Below, piece after piece: positions 38,401-48,900 of a DNA stretch of 64,000 nucleotides; the first letter of the stretch is position 1; the number at the start of each line of letters is the position of its first letter. This stretch comes from Pseudoalteromonas espejiana DSM 9414 (GTDB lineage Bacteria; Pseudomonadota; Gammaproteobacteria; Enterobacterales; Alteromonadaceae), in NCBI RefSeq assembly GCF_002221525.1, contig NZ_CP011028.1, positions 383,001 to 447,000 on the forward strand, given 5' to 3'. The translations under genes and the position numbers were made by a program. The notes under the pieces are model-generated. The model had not been told where the DNA came from. It saw nothing but the letters and a program-made list of their open reading frames with translations, and ran no database searches.

Positions 38401-39166
38401 GGTTAATTATAAAAATGGTTTTGAAAAAGCGCAGGTGCAGGTAAACGCTGAGAACAATCAGGCGGGCAATTATATACCGGCAAGCACGTTAACAAGCAGA
38501 TTGTCTAGTATAGGTAGTAACAGTTGGAATAGTGCATCTGATGGGCAGTGGCAAATGAGCGAGCTAAATACCATACTCACACGGTTAGCTATAAATAACC
38601 CCGATGGCCCATTTAGCATGGTCAATTTAATGGCAACAGTATCTAACATAGAAGGAGCTACTTTAATTGACGCGAATGATGAACCTAATACACAAGCAAG
38701 CTGTGGTAGTAATTGTAATAGTGTGCGTTTAAACGCTGTACCAATAGATTTTAGGTTTGGTCGTTTAGCATTAGGTAATAATGCAGGCTCTGATTTGGAC
38801 CCACTACTTGTGCCTATGCAGGCTCAATACTTTAATGGCAGTGGTTTTGTGCTAAATACTGAAGATAACTGCAGCGTGTTTGAACACCCAAAAATAACGC
38901 AAATATCACCTTCAACTCCTGTATTGAATTATGACTATGGGTTAGGTGCAGCAGGCACATTAGAAACCGGAAGCTACCCAGCTAACAACGCTATTTATGC
39001 CCAGCCTAATGGAGCGGGTACTTTTACATTAGAGTACGAAACTCAAAATTGGCTAAAATGGGACTGGCTTGGCGATAATTCGCAGCTCGATCCACATGCC
39101 ATTTTACAATTTGGTCGCTTTAGAGGAAATGATCGGGTTATTTACTGGCGTGAAACAAGGGAATAG
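35426..39166 (+). CDS. mshQ: MshQ, giant secreted MSHA-associated protein (1246 aa)
   Basis: The ATG at 35426 overlaps the mshP stop and gives a signal peptide (1-22, ending RVFA). The first domain (about 25-140) reads like an H-type lectin fold: GRFIELQDTYTSPVWTKINFQQQYITPP and repeats of that type. A central region follows with a short beta-helix-like stretch of repeated isoleucine/alanine turns (about 440-540). The C-terminal half, with HYRLSLSDNQGLTC and the closing GRFRGNDRVIYWRE, is the long DUF6701-type domain of MshQ proteins. It ends the MSHA operon. It may act as a tip or surface adhesin; that role is inferred from the size, the secretion signal and the lectin-like start. Confidence 0.86.
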   Translation: MKKYFWLSLCLLSLLGSYRVFAVLPKIEGRFIELQDTYTSPVWTKINFQQQYITPPAVFMLSTNQGGNPAIVRIRNVTTTGFEALPLEPSGEDGEHITMGAHYLAVEYGVHEFPDGTIMEVGSTDLMLELQYGSKSGFAPLTPQGYKSLTFAQPFAVRPNFFHSLQTLNSLDSNPPSQALVPFLTVAVETGSLSTTGVNIALEASETALGIIENETVAYLAVEPGSNRSFLDDSGAEVSWESFFTGFEVDGWNDGCNFFSFTNDFDVAPLVVASKNSRLEEDGGWLRSCNLRTDRLGIVVDEDRNADNERTHVKEEASILAMTSTFVLNGSVLSCDRLFPGAIATYNNGEVQLVQGVEVTDNNGQFITTTSLIATALTNPPLCNGQSCLASGQNSLDPNEASQVPTVTNDGSSTGDVPVTLAGDYFYDALQLSMLEDTYKVAAPTRIFLKDTSSLISTSFLNIGKTNIDVANGAYLAIYVDGAVAIAADANIAAYIVATGEVRIAQNVTYQGSITSGTQVITEGSSTFDALTVPDNIPGFCGIFTPVSLDHYRLSLSDNQGLTCEAKEMTLTACANDACDLLFDEPTALNLSPDNNGQQSWVTGENITFTGSAIIELAKRTTGTATLGYNTADPSAPLRCYIGGNNVGLGGCKVVFADAGFIFNNETANTTGIPTQLSGKPSDVGFNAARLSIQAVKTNTTTGVCEAAFPAGGEVDLDLAYTCSAGASCSDPVALSNSGNTHNVQQAYQTFPLTFDQDSKALIAINYPDAGKLSLNARTNIVLDPVTNLSVSLTGSSNEYVVKPFGLAMQVASDGYAETANDSLFRLTGESFDLKMNAVQWLAGQDNNSDGIPDNYNSIHSNPIAKHFISEAPLVTSSLQLPTPGNEGQLAALATNAFADTGSLSESISQYAYDQVGIINLFSGLQDADYFGVGDVNGQLSNVGRFAPSHYQVLGIQASAQCTQLGSHLTYLDQPFELGFTVQALNQNNQVMVNYKNGFEKAQVQVNAENNQAGNYIPASTLTSRLSSIGSNSWNSASDGQWQMSELNTILTRLAINNPDGPFSMVNLMATVSNIEGATLIDANDEPNTQASCGSNCNSVRLNAVPIDFRFGRLALGNNAGSDLDPLLVPMQAQYFNGSGFVLNTEDNCSVFEHPKITQISPSTPVLNYDYGLGAAGTLETGSYPANNAIYAQPNGAGTFTLEYETQNWLKWDWLGDNSQLDPHAILQFGRFRGNDRVIYWRETRE

Positions 39167-39342
39167 TTGTAAACTAAGATAATAATTGAACAAAGCTTGT
39201 GTTTTGTGCTTCAAGTACATAGCATAAGGCATTGGGTGTATTGATTTTTGGTGGTTGAAAAATGTTCAGCTTGCAAAAGTGAGTACACTCTAATAAATAA
39301 TAATAACGACCAAATAATTGCCGCTTTTTGGGACTGGAATAT

Positions 39343-41382
39343 ATGCGAATTGCTCCTTTATCTCTGTTAATTTCCGCTAGTTTGTTAGCTAGTAGTGCAT
39401 TTGCACAAGACACTGCAACAGTAACTGGAATTGAATCAGAGATTAGTATTAAACAAACAGAATACGATAACTCGACACAAATACTTGAAAAACACTTAAA
39501 AGAAGAAAGTCAGTTACAAAGTCAACTAGAACTACTTCGTTCTCGCTCAACTGAGCTAGATAAAGAGAAAAACCAAGCGCTTGATGCGATGAACGAAATG
39601 TACCGACGTTTGATTGATGATCCTACGCTTGATATTAGTGCTGCTCAATCGCGCTATCAAAAAGCCGTAGTTGATCACAAGCAAAACAAAGACGACATCT
39701 CAATGCAGTTGGCGGCAATTGCATCTCATCGTAAAGATATAGAGCAAATTCGTGTTGCAAAACATACGCTTTTAAACACCTTAGAAAGCTTAAAAGAGCA
39801 ATTAACTACAGCAAGAGTAGAGCGTTTACGTAACGAGTTTACCCGCGAAGGTACGCTTGAAGTAAATCATACTATTAACTGTAAGCGCACAGAAACGCTA
39901 GCGGCGTGTGAGCAACGTGGACAACAAATGGGCTTACAAAAAGCGACTAAGCGTTTTGTAGACCAAATATTTGCCAACCTAACAGAAGAGCGCATTGTAG
40001 AGCCAAAGCGTAATATGGCGGGCGCTCAAGTACAAATTTTAAGTAGCCATGTAGTTAACAGCGCATTTAGCGGCCAAGGTAATTACAACGTTAATTTAAG
40101 TGTAACGATGCGTGGTGAAGTAAACAGCAGCCGTTTGTGTAACTTATTAAGCGTTGATAACCGTTATTGTTCTGAATATGGTTCACCATTGGCAACTACA
40201 TATCAACCTGCTTATGGAACAACCTACTCTGATAGTCAGTTAACATTCAGCAACGCCGCGGATAATACCGACACTGTGTCTGTGTCGCGTTTAAATAAGC
40301 AGCCAGTAAGAGATTACTCAGTTAAGGCGGCGCCAACAAAAAAAAGCTACCCAAGTATTTTAAATAAACCTCAGGATCAACAAGTTGAGTTAACACTTCG
40401 CTCAAACGTGTACGATGATGAAGTTTTTATTGATGGGGTTAGTTTTGGCTCTACGCGCTTAGTAACTCGTTTACCGCGTGGTGTGCATAACGTAGAAATT
40501 CGCAAATTGGGCTATAAGCCTTATCAAGTGAGAGTCGATTTATCAAAAGCGCAGACTATTCATGCTAATTTAGTAAAAAAGTCTGAGTCGATTGCTGCAC
40601 CGGCTTACACTCGCGAGCAACCAAAATCTGCAAGTCGTACTGCTAGTACTACGCGTAGCGCAAACGTACAAAGCAATGTTGTCGTTGTGCCCGCTGGTAA
40701 ATTTAAAATGGGCGATATTAACGGCAATGGCTTAGCAAACGAGCGACCAGTAATTGAAAAAGTAATTGCTAGCTCGTTTGCAATGCAAACAAAAGAAGTA
40801 ACCGTAGGGGCTTATGAGTCATTTGTAGCAAGTACAGGTTATAAAACACAAGCAGAGCAAAGCAAAGGGTGTGCGTATTACTTAAATGGCGAACCAGTAT
40901 GGGAAGCTAATTTAAACTGGCGTAACCCAGGCTTTGAACAAAGTAGCGATTTTCCTGCTGTGTGTTTAACGTTTAATGATGCCAAAGCTTATGCAGAGTG
41001 GCTATCTGGCGAAACAGGTCAGCAATACCGTTTACCTAATGAGGTAGAGTGGGAATATGCAGCACGTGCAGGCACAGAAACAGAATACCCTTGGGGTAAC
41101 GAAATAGGTAAAAACTTAGCTAACTGTGGTTGGTGTGGTAGCGAATGGTCAAACAAACGTGCAGCACCGGTTGGTTCTTTTTCTCCTAACGCATTTGGAT
41201 TATACGACACCGTAGGCAATGTGTGGGAATGGACAGCTAAAGAGTCAGGCGAATCTGATGTAGCAGTAAGAGGCGGTGCGTGGAACTTTGCGCCAAGCCT
41301 TGCGCGTGCTTCAACACGATTAATTTTAGCGCCAGATTTTAGATCTAACTACATTGGCTTTCGCTTAGTCCGCGAACGATAG
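39343..41382 (+). CDS. Secreted protein with coiled coil, PEGA repeat and formylglycine-generating-enzyme fold (679 aa)
   Basis: The ATG at 39343 gives signal peptide MRIAPLSLLISASLLASSAFA. A long coiled coil follows (about 20-160), then a middle domain, a PEGA-type beta domain (about 345-412, VFIDGVSFGSTRLVTRLPRGVHNVEIRKLGYKPYQ region) and a C-terminal FGE-sulfatase (SUMF1-like) domain (about 446-679). Landmarks of the last are GKFKMGD, EVTVGAYESF, RLPNEVEWEYAARAG, GNVWEWT and VRGGAWN. Many members of this fold are not sulfatase activators but binding or signalling proteins. No sulfatase lies nearby. The position between the MSHA operon and mreB suggests a cell-surface role. The in-frame TTG at 39328 is a less likely start. 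Confidence 0.82.
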   Translation: MRIAPLSLLISASLLASSAFAQDTATVTGIESEISIKQTEYDNSTQILEKHLKEESQLQSQLELLRSRSTELDKEKNQALDAMNEMYRRLIDDPTLDISAAQSRYQKAVVDHKQNKDDISMQLAAIASHRKDIEQIRVAKHTLLNTLESLKEQLTTARVERLRNEFTREGTLEVNHTINCKRTETLAACEQRGQQMGLQKATKRFVDQIFANLTEERIVEPKRNMAGAQVQILSSHVVNSAFSGQGNYNVNLSVTMRGEVNSSRLCNLLSVDNRYCSEYGSPLATTYQPAYGTTYSDSQLTFSNAADNTDTVSVSRLNKQPVRDYSVKAAPTKKSYPSILNKPQDQQVELTLRSNVYDDEVFIDGVSFGSTRLVTRLPRGVHNVEIRKLGYKPYQVRVDLSKAQTIHANLVKKSESIAAPAYTREQPKSASRTASTTRSANVQSNVVVVPAGKFKMGDINGNGLANERPVIEKVIASSFAMQTKEVTVGAYESFVASTGYKTQAEQSKGCAYYLNGEPVWEANLNWRNPGFEQSSDFPAVCLTFNDAKAYAEWLSGETGQQYRLPNEVEWEYAARAGTETEYPWGNEIGKNLANCGWCGSEWSNKRAAPVGSFSPNAFGLYDTVGNVWEWTAKESGESDVAVRGGAWNFAPSLARASTRLILAPDFRSNYIGFRLVRER

Positions 41383-41390
41383 CATTAACG

Positions 41391-41413
41391 AAGGAAGCCT
41401 AGCTTCCTTTTTT
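41391..41413 (+). terminator. Rho-independent terminator before mreB
   Basis: The stem AAGGAAGC (41391-41398) pairs with GCTTCCTT (41402-41409) around the loop CTA, followed by a T run to 41413. It separates the FGE-fold gene from the mre operon. Confidence 0.85.
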
Positions 41414-41484
41414 CACAATTTAACAAAGGTAGCTGTGCTTTATATTGCTCATCTAATGAAGCATGTTAAAGTGAGTGCAGCTAA

Positions 41485-42560
<1,076 letters not shown>

Positions 42561-42561
<1 letters not shown>

Positions 42562-43403
42562 TGAAATTACTGTTTGGACAAACCATCTCTTTGCAGCTGC
42601 GACTTTTTGTCGCAGTGCTTTTGAGCATAGTACTCATTGCGGGCGATAAGTTTACACAAGGCGGTACGGTTGTACGTACGAGCCTTAACACCCTTGTTAG
42701 CCCATTAATTTACGTTGCAAACCTGCCTTACGAAATATTTAGCTTAGGTGCTAAAAGCCTGCATACCCGCGATCAACTATTAAGTGAAAACGAAGCGCTG
42801 AAAAAAAAGCAAATGCTGCAAAGCGAACAGCTACAGCAGTATCAGTTTTTAGCCCGTGAAAATCAAAAACTGCGTGCCTTACTTGGCTCATCTGCCAAGC
42901 AATCTAACCGTAAAAAAATAGCACAAGTGTTATCTGTTCATTCAAACCCATACAGTCATCAGGTAGTTATTAACCGTGGTACAACCGACGGCTTAAGCGA
43001 AGGCCAAGCTGTAATAGACGAAATGGGTGTAGTGGGGCAGCTAACAAAAGTAGGTTCAACTACCTCACGTGTTTTACTCATGACCGACACTACACACGCT
43101 ACACCTGTTCGTATACTTCGAAACGATGTACGTACTGTGGTAGAAGGCATAGGCAAAATTAATGTGGTTAAGCTTTCGCATGTGCCGCATAGTTTAGATG
43201 TACGCATTGGCGATGTATTAGTTACATCAGGCCTAGGAGGAACCTTCCCTGAAGGTTACCCCGTTGCTGTTGTTACTGAAATTAACCGCGATGAAGGCCG
43301 CCCGTTTGCGCAAGTATTTGCCGAGCCAATTGCACAGTTAGACCGAATTCGTCTACTGGTTATTTTATGGCGCAATCAACAGGAGCAAATCAGCGATGAT
43401 TAG
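42561..43403 (+). CDS. mreC: MreC, rod-shape-determining protein
   Basis: This bitopic inner-membrane protein (280 residues) has one helix at about 12-30, a coiled coil (about 65-108, KSLHTRDQLLSENEALKKKQ region) and two periplasmic beta barrels. Conserved pieces are INRGTTDGLSEGQAVID and VTSGLGGTFPEGYPVAVV. It activates PBP2-RodA through MreC self-assembly. It overlaps mreB by one base and mreD by eight. Confidence 0.96.
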
Positions 43404-43875
43404 CCGTTATTCATTGTTAATTGCCCTAAGCATATTTTTTGCTTTAATAATGGCGTTAATGCCATTGCCTTTTTCGTTTGAACCTTTCAGGCCAGATTGG
43501 GTGTTACTTGTATTAATGTACTGGTCTTTAGCTGTACCACACAGGCTAAATATAGGCACAGCATGGGTAGTTGGTTTATTAATGGATTTAGCTTTAGGCT
43601 CGCCGCTTGGGGTTAACTCACTCACCTATTCAATTTGTATTTTTGTTACTGCAAGCAACTTTCAAAAAATTCGCAACTTTTCGCTTTGGCAGCAAAGCTT
43701 ATTAGTTGGATTATTTTTAACCTTGTACCACCTAATGCAATTTTGGCTAAATCACTTTTTATTGGGCGTTTATTTTAACCCACAATATTTATGGCCAGTT
43801 GCTACCGGAATGGTTAGCTGGTTTTGGGTATTTTTACTTCTTCGCAAATACCGCAGACATTTTAGGATCAGGTAA
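43396..43875 (+). CDS. mreD: MreD, rod-shape-determining membrane protein
   Basis: This 159-residue protein has about five membrane helices and the MreD patterns PFSFEPFRPDWVLLVLMYW and LGSPLGVNSLTY. It partners MreC in elongasome control. It overlaps the end of mreC and shares one base with the start of maf. Confidence 0.94.
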   Translation: MISRYSLLIALSIFFALIMALMPLPFSFEPFRPDWVLLVLMYWSLAVPHRLNIGTAWVVGLLMDLALGSPLGVNSLTYSICIFVTASNFQKIRNFSLWQQSLLVGLFLTLYHLMQFWLNHFLLGVYFNPQYLWPVATGMVSWFWVFLLLRKYRRHFRIR

Positions 43876-44444
43876 TGACAACCGCAGTATATTTGGCATC
43901 AGCTTCCCCTCGTCGTAAAGAGCTGTTAAGCCAGTTAGGCATTGAGTTTGAACAATTTAGTGTAGATGCTGACGAAACCCCACTTGTTAATGAACAGCCG
44001 CATGCTTTAGTAGAGCGTTTAGCACGCTTAAAAGCCCAAAGTGGTGTAGCTCTTGGATATACCGACCGCCCTGTGCTTGGTAGCGACACTATAGTGGTAA
44101 TAGATAATGAGTCTTTGGGTAAGCCGCGCGATAAAAACGATTTTACTACTACATTAAAGCGTTTATCAGGTAACACACACCAAGTGCTGACAGCTGTGGC
44201 CTTTGCTACACAAACTGATGTACTAAGCTGTGTAGTGAGTACCGATGTAACCTTTAAAACACTCACAGATGAAGAAATAGCAGCCTATTGGGAATCTGGT
44301 GAGCCGCAAGACAAAGCCGGTGGTTATGGCATTCAAGGTTTAGGTGGGCGCTTTGTAACACATATTGCAGGTAGCTATTTTGCCGTTGTAGGCTTACCTT
44401 TATACGAGACCGAACAATTATTACAAGCATTCTTAAGAAGGTAA
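43875..44444 (+). CDS. maf: Maf/YhdE nucleotide pyrophosphatase (dTTP/UTP type)
   Basis: This cytoplasmic house-cleaning enzyme hydrolyses non-canonical and some canonical nucleotides. The 189 residues begin LASASPRRKELLSQLG, the Maf nucleotide-binding signature. D71 in GSDTIVV is the catalytic base region, and DKAGGYGIQGLGGRFV is the second conserved block. The clustering with mre and rng matches YhdE rather than YceF. It ends one base before rng. Confidence 0.93.
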   Translation: MTTAVYLASASPRRKELLSQLGIEFEQFSVDADETPLVNEQPHALVERLARLKAQSGVALGYTDRPVLGSDTIVVIDNESLGKPRDKNDFTTTLKRLSGNTHQVLTAVAFATQTDVLSCVVSTDVTFKTLTDEEIAAYWESGEPQDKAGGYGIQGLGGRFVTHIAGSYFAVVGLPLYETEQLLQAFLRR

Positions 44445-44445
44445 C

Positions 44446-45918
44446 ATGAGTACAGAATTACTAATAAATGTCACGCCAAGTGAAAGCCGTGTTGCCCTAA
44501 TAGAAAACGGTGTACTACAAGAAATTCAGCTAGAGCGAATTGGTAACCTAGGTATTGTTGGTAACATTTACTTAGGAAAAATTAGCCGCGTACTGCCAGG
44601 TATGCAAGCTGCGTTCGTAGATATAGGCCTAGAAAAAGCCGCTTTTTTACATGCATCAGATATTGTTAATAGCGCTTCAATTGTTGAAGGAGTAGACGAC
44701 GAGCCGATTAAAAAAGTACAAGATATCCGTGAGCTTGTGCGCCAGGGTCAGTACATTATGGTGCAAGTGGTTAAAGACCCACTAGGTACTAAAGGCGCTC
44801 GCTTAACTACCGATATTACTATTCCTTCTCGTTATTTAGTGTTTATGCCAGATGCTACTCATGTAGGTGTAAGCCAACGCATCGAAACAGAAGAAGAACG
44901 CGCGCGCCTTAAAAAAATAGTAGCAGAATACGGCGACGACAATGGCAGCTTTATAGTACGTACAGCTGCCGAAGGTGCAAGTGAAGCCGAGCTTAGGCAC
45001 GATGCTGAATTTTTACGTAAACTGTGGCAAAAAATTGTATCGCGCCGTAAAAAAACTAATAAAGCCAGTATATTACATGAAGACCTTACACTTGCCTTTA
45101 GAACCCTGCGAGATTACGTAGGTGAAGATATGGAGCGCATTAGGGTCGACTCTAAGCTTACTTATCAAGAGCTAAAGTTATTTACTGAAGAGTTTGTACC
45201 TTTGCTTTCTCAAGCACTTGAATATTACCCAGGCGAGCGCCCAATTTTTGATTTATTCGATGTTGAAAACGAAATTCAAAAAGCGCTGCACCGCAAAGTT
45301 ACGCTTAAATCAGGTGGTTATTTAATTATCGACCAAACCGAAGCAATGACCACGGTTGATGTAAATACAGGCGCGTTTGTAGGGCATCGTAATTTAGAAG
45401 AAACCATTTTTAATACCAACGTTGAAGCCACATCAGCAATAGCACGCCAACTACGACTGCGTAATTTGGGCGGCATTATTATTATCGATTTTATCGACAT
45501 GATCAGCGAAGATCATAAACGCAGAGTATTACACTCACTAGAGTCGGCGCTATCTAAAGACCGTGCAAAAGCCAATATTAACGGTTTAAGCGCACTAGGT
45601 TTAGTTGAAATGACCCGCAAACGTACTCGCGAAAGTCTAGAGCATATATTATGTGATGTGTGCCCAGCGTGCTCTGGTCGTGGTTCACAAAAAACAGTTG
45701 AAACCGTGTGCTACGAAATACTGCGTGAAATAGTGCGTGTTAACCGCGCTTATGATGCCGACAAATTTATGGTTTATGCAGCCCCAGCTGTAAGTGAAGC
45801 TTTACTCAATGATGAGTATCACAACCTTGCTGAGCTTGAACTATTTATAGGAAAACAAGTCAACATTCAAACAGAGAGCCTATACAGCCAAGAGCAGTTT
45901 GATGTGGTAATGATGTAA
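44446..45918 (+). CDS. rng: Ribonuclease G
   Basis: This endoribonuclease matures the 5' end of 16S rRNA and takes part in mRNA decay. The 490-residue protein has an S1 domain (about 36-125, GNIYLGKISRVLPGMQAAFVD), the catalytic DNase-like subdomain with Asp residues in TVDVNTGAFVG and IIIIDFIDM, and the zinc link CDVCPACSGRG that tethers dimers. It lacks the long C-terminal scaffold of RNase E. It shares the last base of its stop with the yhdP start. Confidence 0.96.
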   Translation: MSTELLINVTPSESRVALIENGVLQEIQLERIGNLGIVGNIYLGKISRVLPGMQAAFVDIGLEKAAFLHASDIVNSASIVEGVDDEPIKKVQDIRELVRQGQYIMVQVVKDPLGTKGARLTTDITIPSRYLVFMPDATHVGVSQRIETEEERARLKKIVAEYGDDNGSFIVRTAAEGASEAELRHDAEFLRKLWQKIVSRRKKTNKASILHEDLTLAFRTLRDYVGEDMERIRVDSKLTYQELKLFTEEFVPLLSQALEYYPGERPIFDLFDVENEIQKALHRKVTLKSGGYLIIDQTEAMTTVDVNTGAFVGHRNLEETIFNTNVEATSAIARQLRLRNLGGIIIIDFIDMISEDHKRRVLHSLESALSKDRAKANINGLSALGLVEMTRKRTRESLEHILCDVCPACSGRGSQKTVETVCYEILREIVRVNRAYDADKFMVYAAPAVSEALLNDEYHNLAELELFIGKQVNIQTESLYSQEQFDVVMM

Positions 45919-48900
45919 TGAAAGCCAAAGCGGTCTGTTTTTTTTGTTTTAGAAAATTATGGCAAACCTGCGCCATAATTTTAGTATTACTGGCCGTGAT
46001 TGTTTCTATTTTAAAGTACACCCTACCTTATGCAAACGACTACAAAGGCGATATAGAAACCTACCTGCACGACAAATTTGCCATTAGTCTTTCTATAGGC
46101 GCTATCTCTGCTAGCTGGCAAGGAGCAGGCCCTGCACTCGTTTTAGAAGACCTGTCGTTTAAAGATAACGAAACAGCACCAATCTCTCTTACTATTGCTA
46201 AAACAAGCCTAGAGCTCAACTTATGGGAAAGCATTAAAACCTTTCAACTTAAGTCAAACTACTTTGTGATTAACGGTTTTCATACCAGTGTAAATATTCA
46301 AAACCTGTTTAATAATACCAATAACGAAGAAGTATCGTTTGAGCAAAAAGAGCTAATAGAAGAGCTATTTTTAGGTGATACAGGCCACTTTGCAATTGAA
46401 AACTCTAGCATTAACTTTATTTTAGAAGATGGTAGAGAGCGAAAGTTACTGCTAGAGAATATAGTATGGCAAAACCAAGACGAGCAGCACTTAGGCAGTG
46501 GTAGCCTTGCTTTACCCGGTATAAGCGTTGGTAGTTTTGATGCGCGCATAGCTCTAAGCGGCAAAACCATAGAGCAAATAGCGGGTGATATATACGTTCA
46601 AGCTAATAATGTTGATGTGTCAAACTGGCTTGCACAATATATAAATACCGAAAAACAACAGCTCCATACAGACATAAATTTAAAGTCATGGTTAGCGCTT
46701 AAAAATGGCTTTATAAGTGACGTTAAAATGCAATGGATGCCAAGCTTTGTTCGCTGGCAGCATAATGCTCAAACTAAACAGGTAAGTTTAAGTGAAGGCG
46801 GGTTTCACTTATTCCCAGAGCAAAAATCGTGGCACTTAAAAAGTACCGGCTTAGCATTTAGTAATAACGACAAAACATGGCCTAGTTTAGAGTTTGAAGC
46901 AAAGCTGGGTAAGCAAAACAAAGTATGGCTACAGCAAGTTGATTTAACTTTGCTAAGTAATTTAGCATCGTTAACTAATTTTGATGCCTTACAGCCTTTT
47001 TTAAACCGCCAGCCTAGCGGCTTTATAGACCAAGCCTACCTTGAGCTCAACCCAAAAGAGCAATGGCAGTTATGGTTTTCTGCTAATAATATTGGCTGGC
47101 AGGAAGTTGCAGGTATACCAGCCGCTCAAGCGCTCAGAGTATCTGGCCTTGTAAACCAAAGCCGGGGCCGCATAGACCTATTTGGTGAAAATGGCACTTT
47201 AATTACCGGCGAGAGTTTTAGTAAAAACATAGATTATAACCAGCTTAACGTTGAGCTAGATTTAGCGAAAACAGAGCAGTATTGGTCTGTAAGTAGCGAT
47301 AATATTTGGTTTGATAACAACGAAATTACACTTGCGGCAGAGCTAAATTTAACCCTGAATGACGAGCCACGCCTCGATCTTTACGCTGAAGTATTTGCAG
47401 AAGACGCAAGCATTGCTGGGCACTATTTTCCGTTAAAAGCCATGAGCCCTAAGCTTGTTAGCTATTTAAATGGTGCCATAAAAGGGGGCGATGTATCTAA
47501 AGCACAAGTGCTGTTTGCTGGTCCTTTATCTGGCTTTCCTTTTACCGACGGTAGCGGCCAATTTGATGTGCTAGCGCAAATAGATAACGCAACGTATGAG
47601 TTTGATCCTAACTGGCCTGTGGTCAATAATGCCAATGTGCAGCTGCATTTTGCCAACGAGCGAATGGATATTTATAGCCAGCAAGGGCAATTGGTAAATT
47701 TAGATTTAGGCAAAAGTGTACATGTGAGTATTGCCGATTTAATGGATGCCGATGAGCTCGTCGTACAAATTGATAAAAAAGCGCCAATGGAAAAGCTCCA
47801 TGACTTTTTTGCCGCGACGCCTATTGCCGAGCCATTGGCTAATATTTTTGAAGTAATACAAGGCAAGGGCGAAGCTGATGCGAGTGTAACGCTTTTAATT
47901 GGCTCTAAATTTAAAGGTGGTGCTAGCGTAAGCGGTAAAGTAGGGCTTAATAACTTACCACTTTATATTGCCGCACCAGGTATTGAGCTGGAAAAGCTAA
48001 ACGGCGAGTTAAGTTTTGAAAACGATATTATAAGCTTAAAAAATGCCACAGCTACGTGGCTTGGTATGCCGCTGACGATTGACTACACCAGCCAAAACGA
48101 AGCTAAAAGCTATCAAGCCAATATAAATATTAAGGCATTGTTAGATGCAAAAACATTAACAGACAAAGCTCAAGGTGTATTAAATGGTTATTTAAGCGGG
48201 CAGAGCGAAGTGGATATTGGGCTTGCGCTTAATTTTACTGAGCAAGGCTTTAATTATCGGGCTCAGGTAAGTTCAGCGTTATTAGGTTTAACCAGTACAT
48301 TGCCTGCTCCTTATAGCAAAACAAGCGATCAGGTATGGCCGCTGGATGGCGTAGTCCAAGGCGATGATATTTCTAATCTAATAACTGCTAATGCTAATGA
48401 GCAGTTGTATTTTAATGCCATTTTAGAAAACGGCCAGCCGCAATTTAGCAATATGCATATTGTACTAGGCAAGCAAGATTTAGGGCTTAATCAAAAAGAT
48501 TTGAGCGTAAATATTAACCTAGAGCAAACTCAGTTAGACAAATGGATTGATCTGATTGATCAAATAATTAAAGCGGCTCAATCAAAACCTGATCAACAAG
48601 CACCTGGCATTATGCCGCCATTAAACGAAGTCGTCGCGAATATTAAACGCGTAAATGCCAGCGACATTATTTTCAACGATTTTGAAATGCGTTTAGCGCC
48701 TATGCAAAACGACTTATTTTTAAAATTGAATGCTAAAGAGCTCAGAGCTGGCGTGTTTATTCCAACGTCACAGCCTAGCCAACCTATTCGTATTACTAGC
48801 GATTATTTGAGGGTTAACTTTGCACCCCATGTAGAAGAAGATATTGAGGTTACCGATATATTGCCCGAGCAAAACCTCACGTGGCTTAATAACGTACCGG

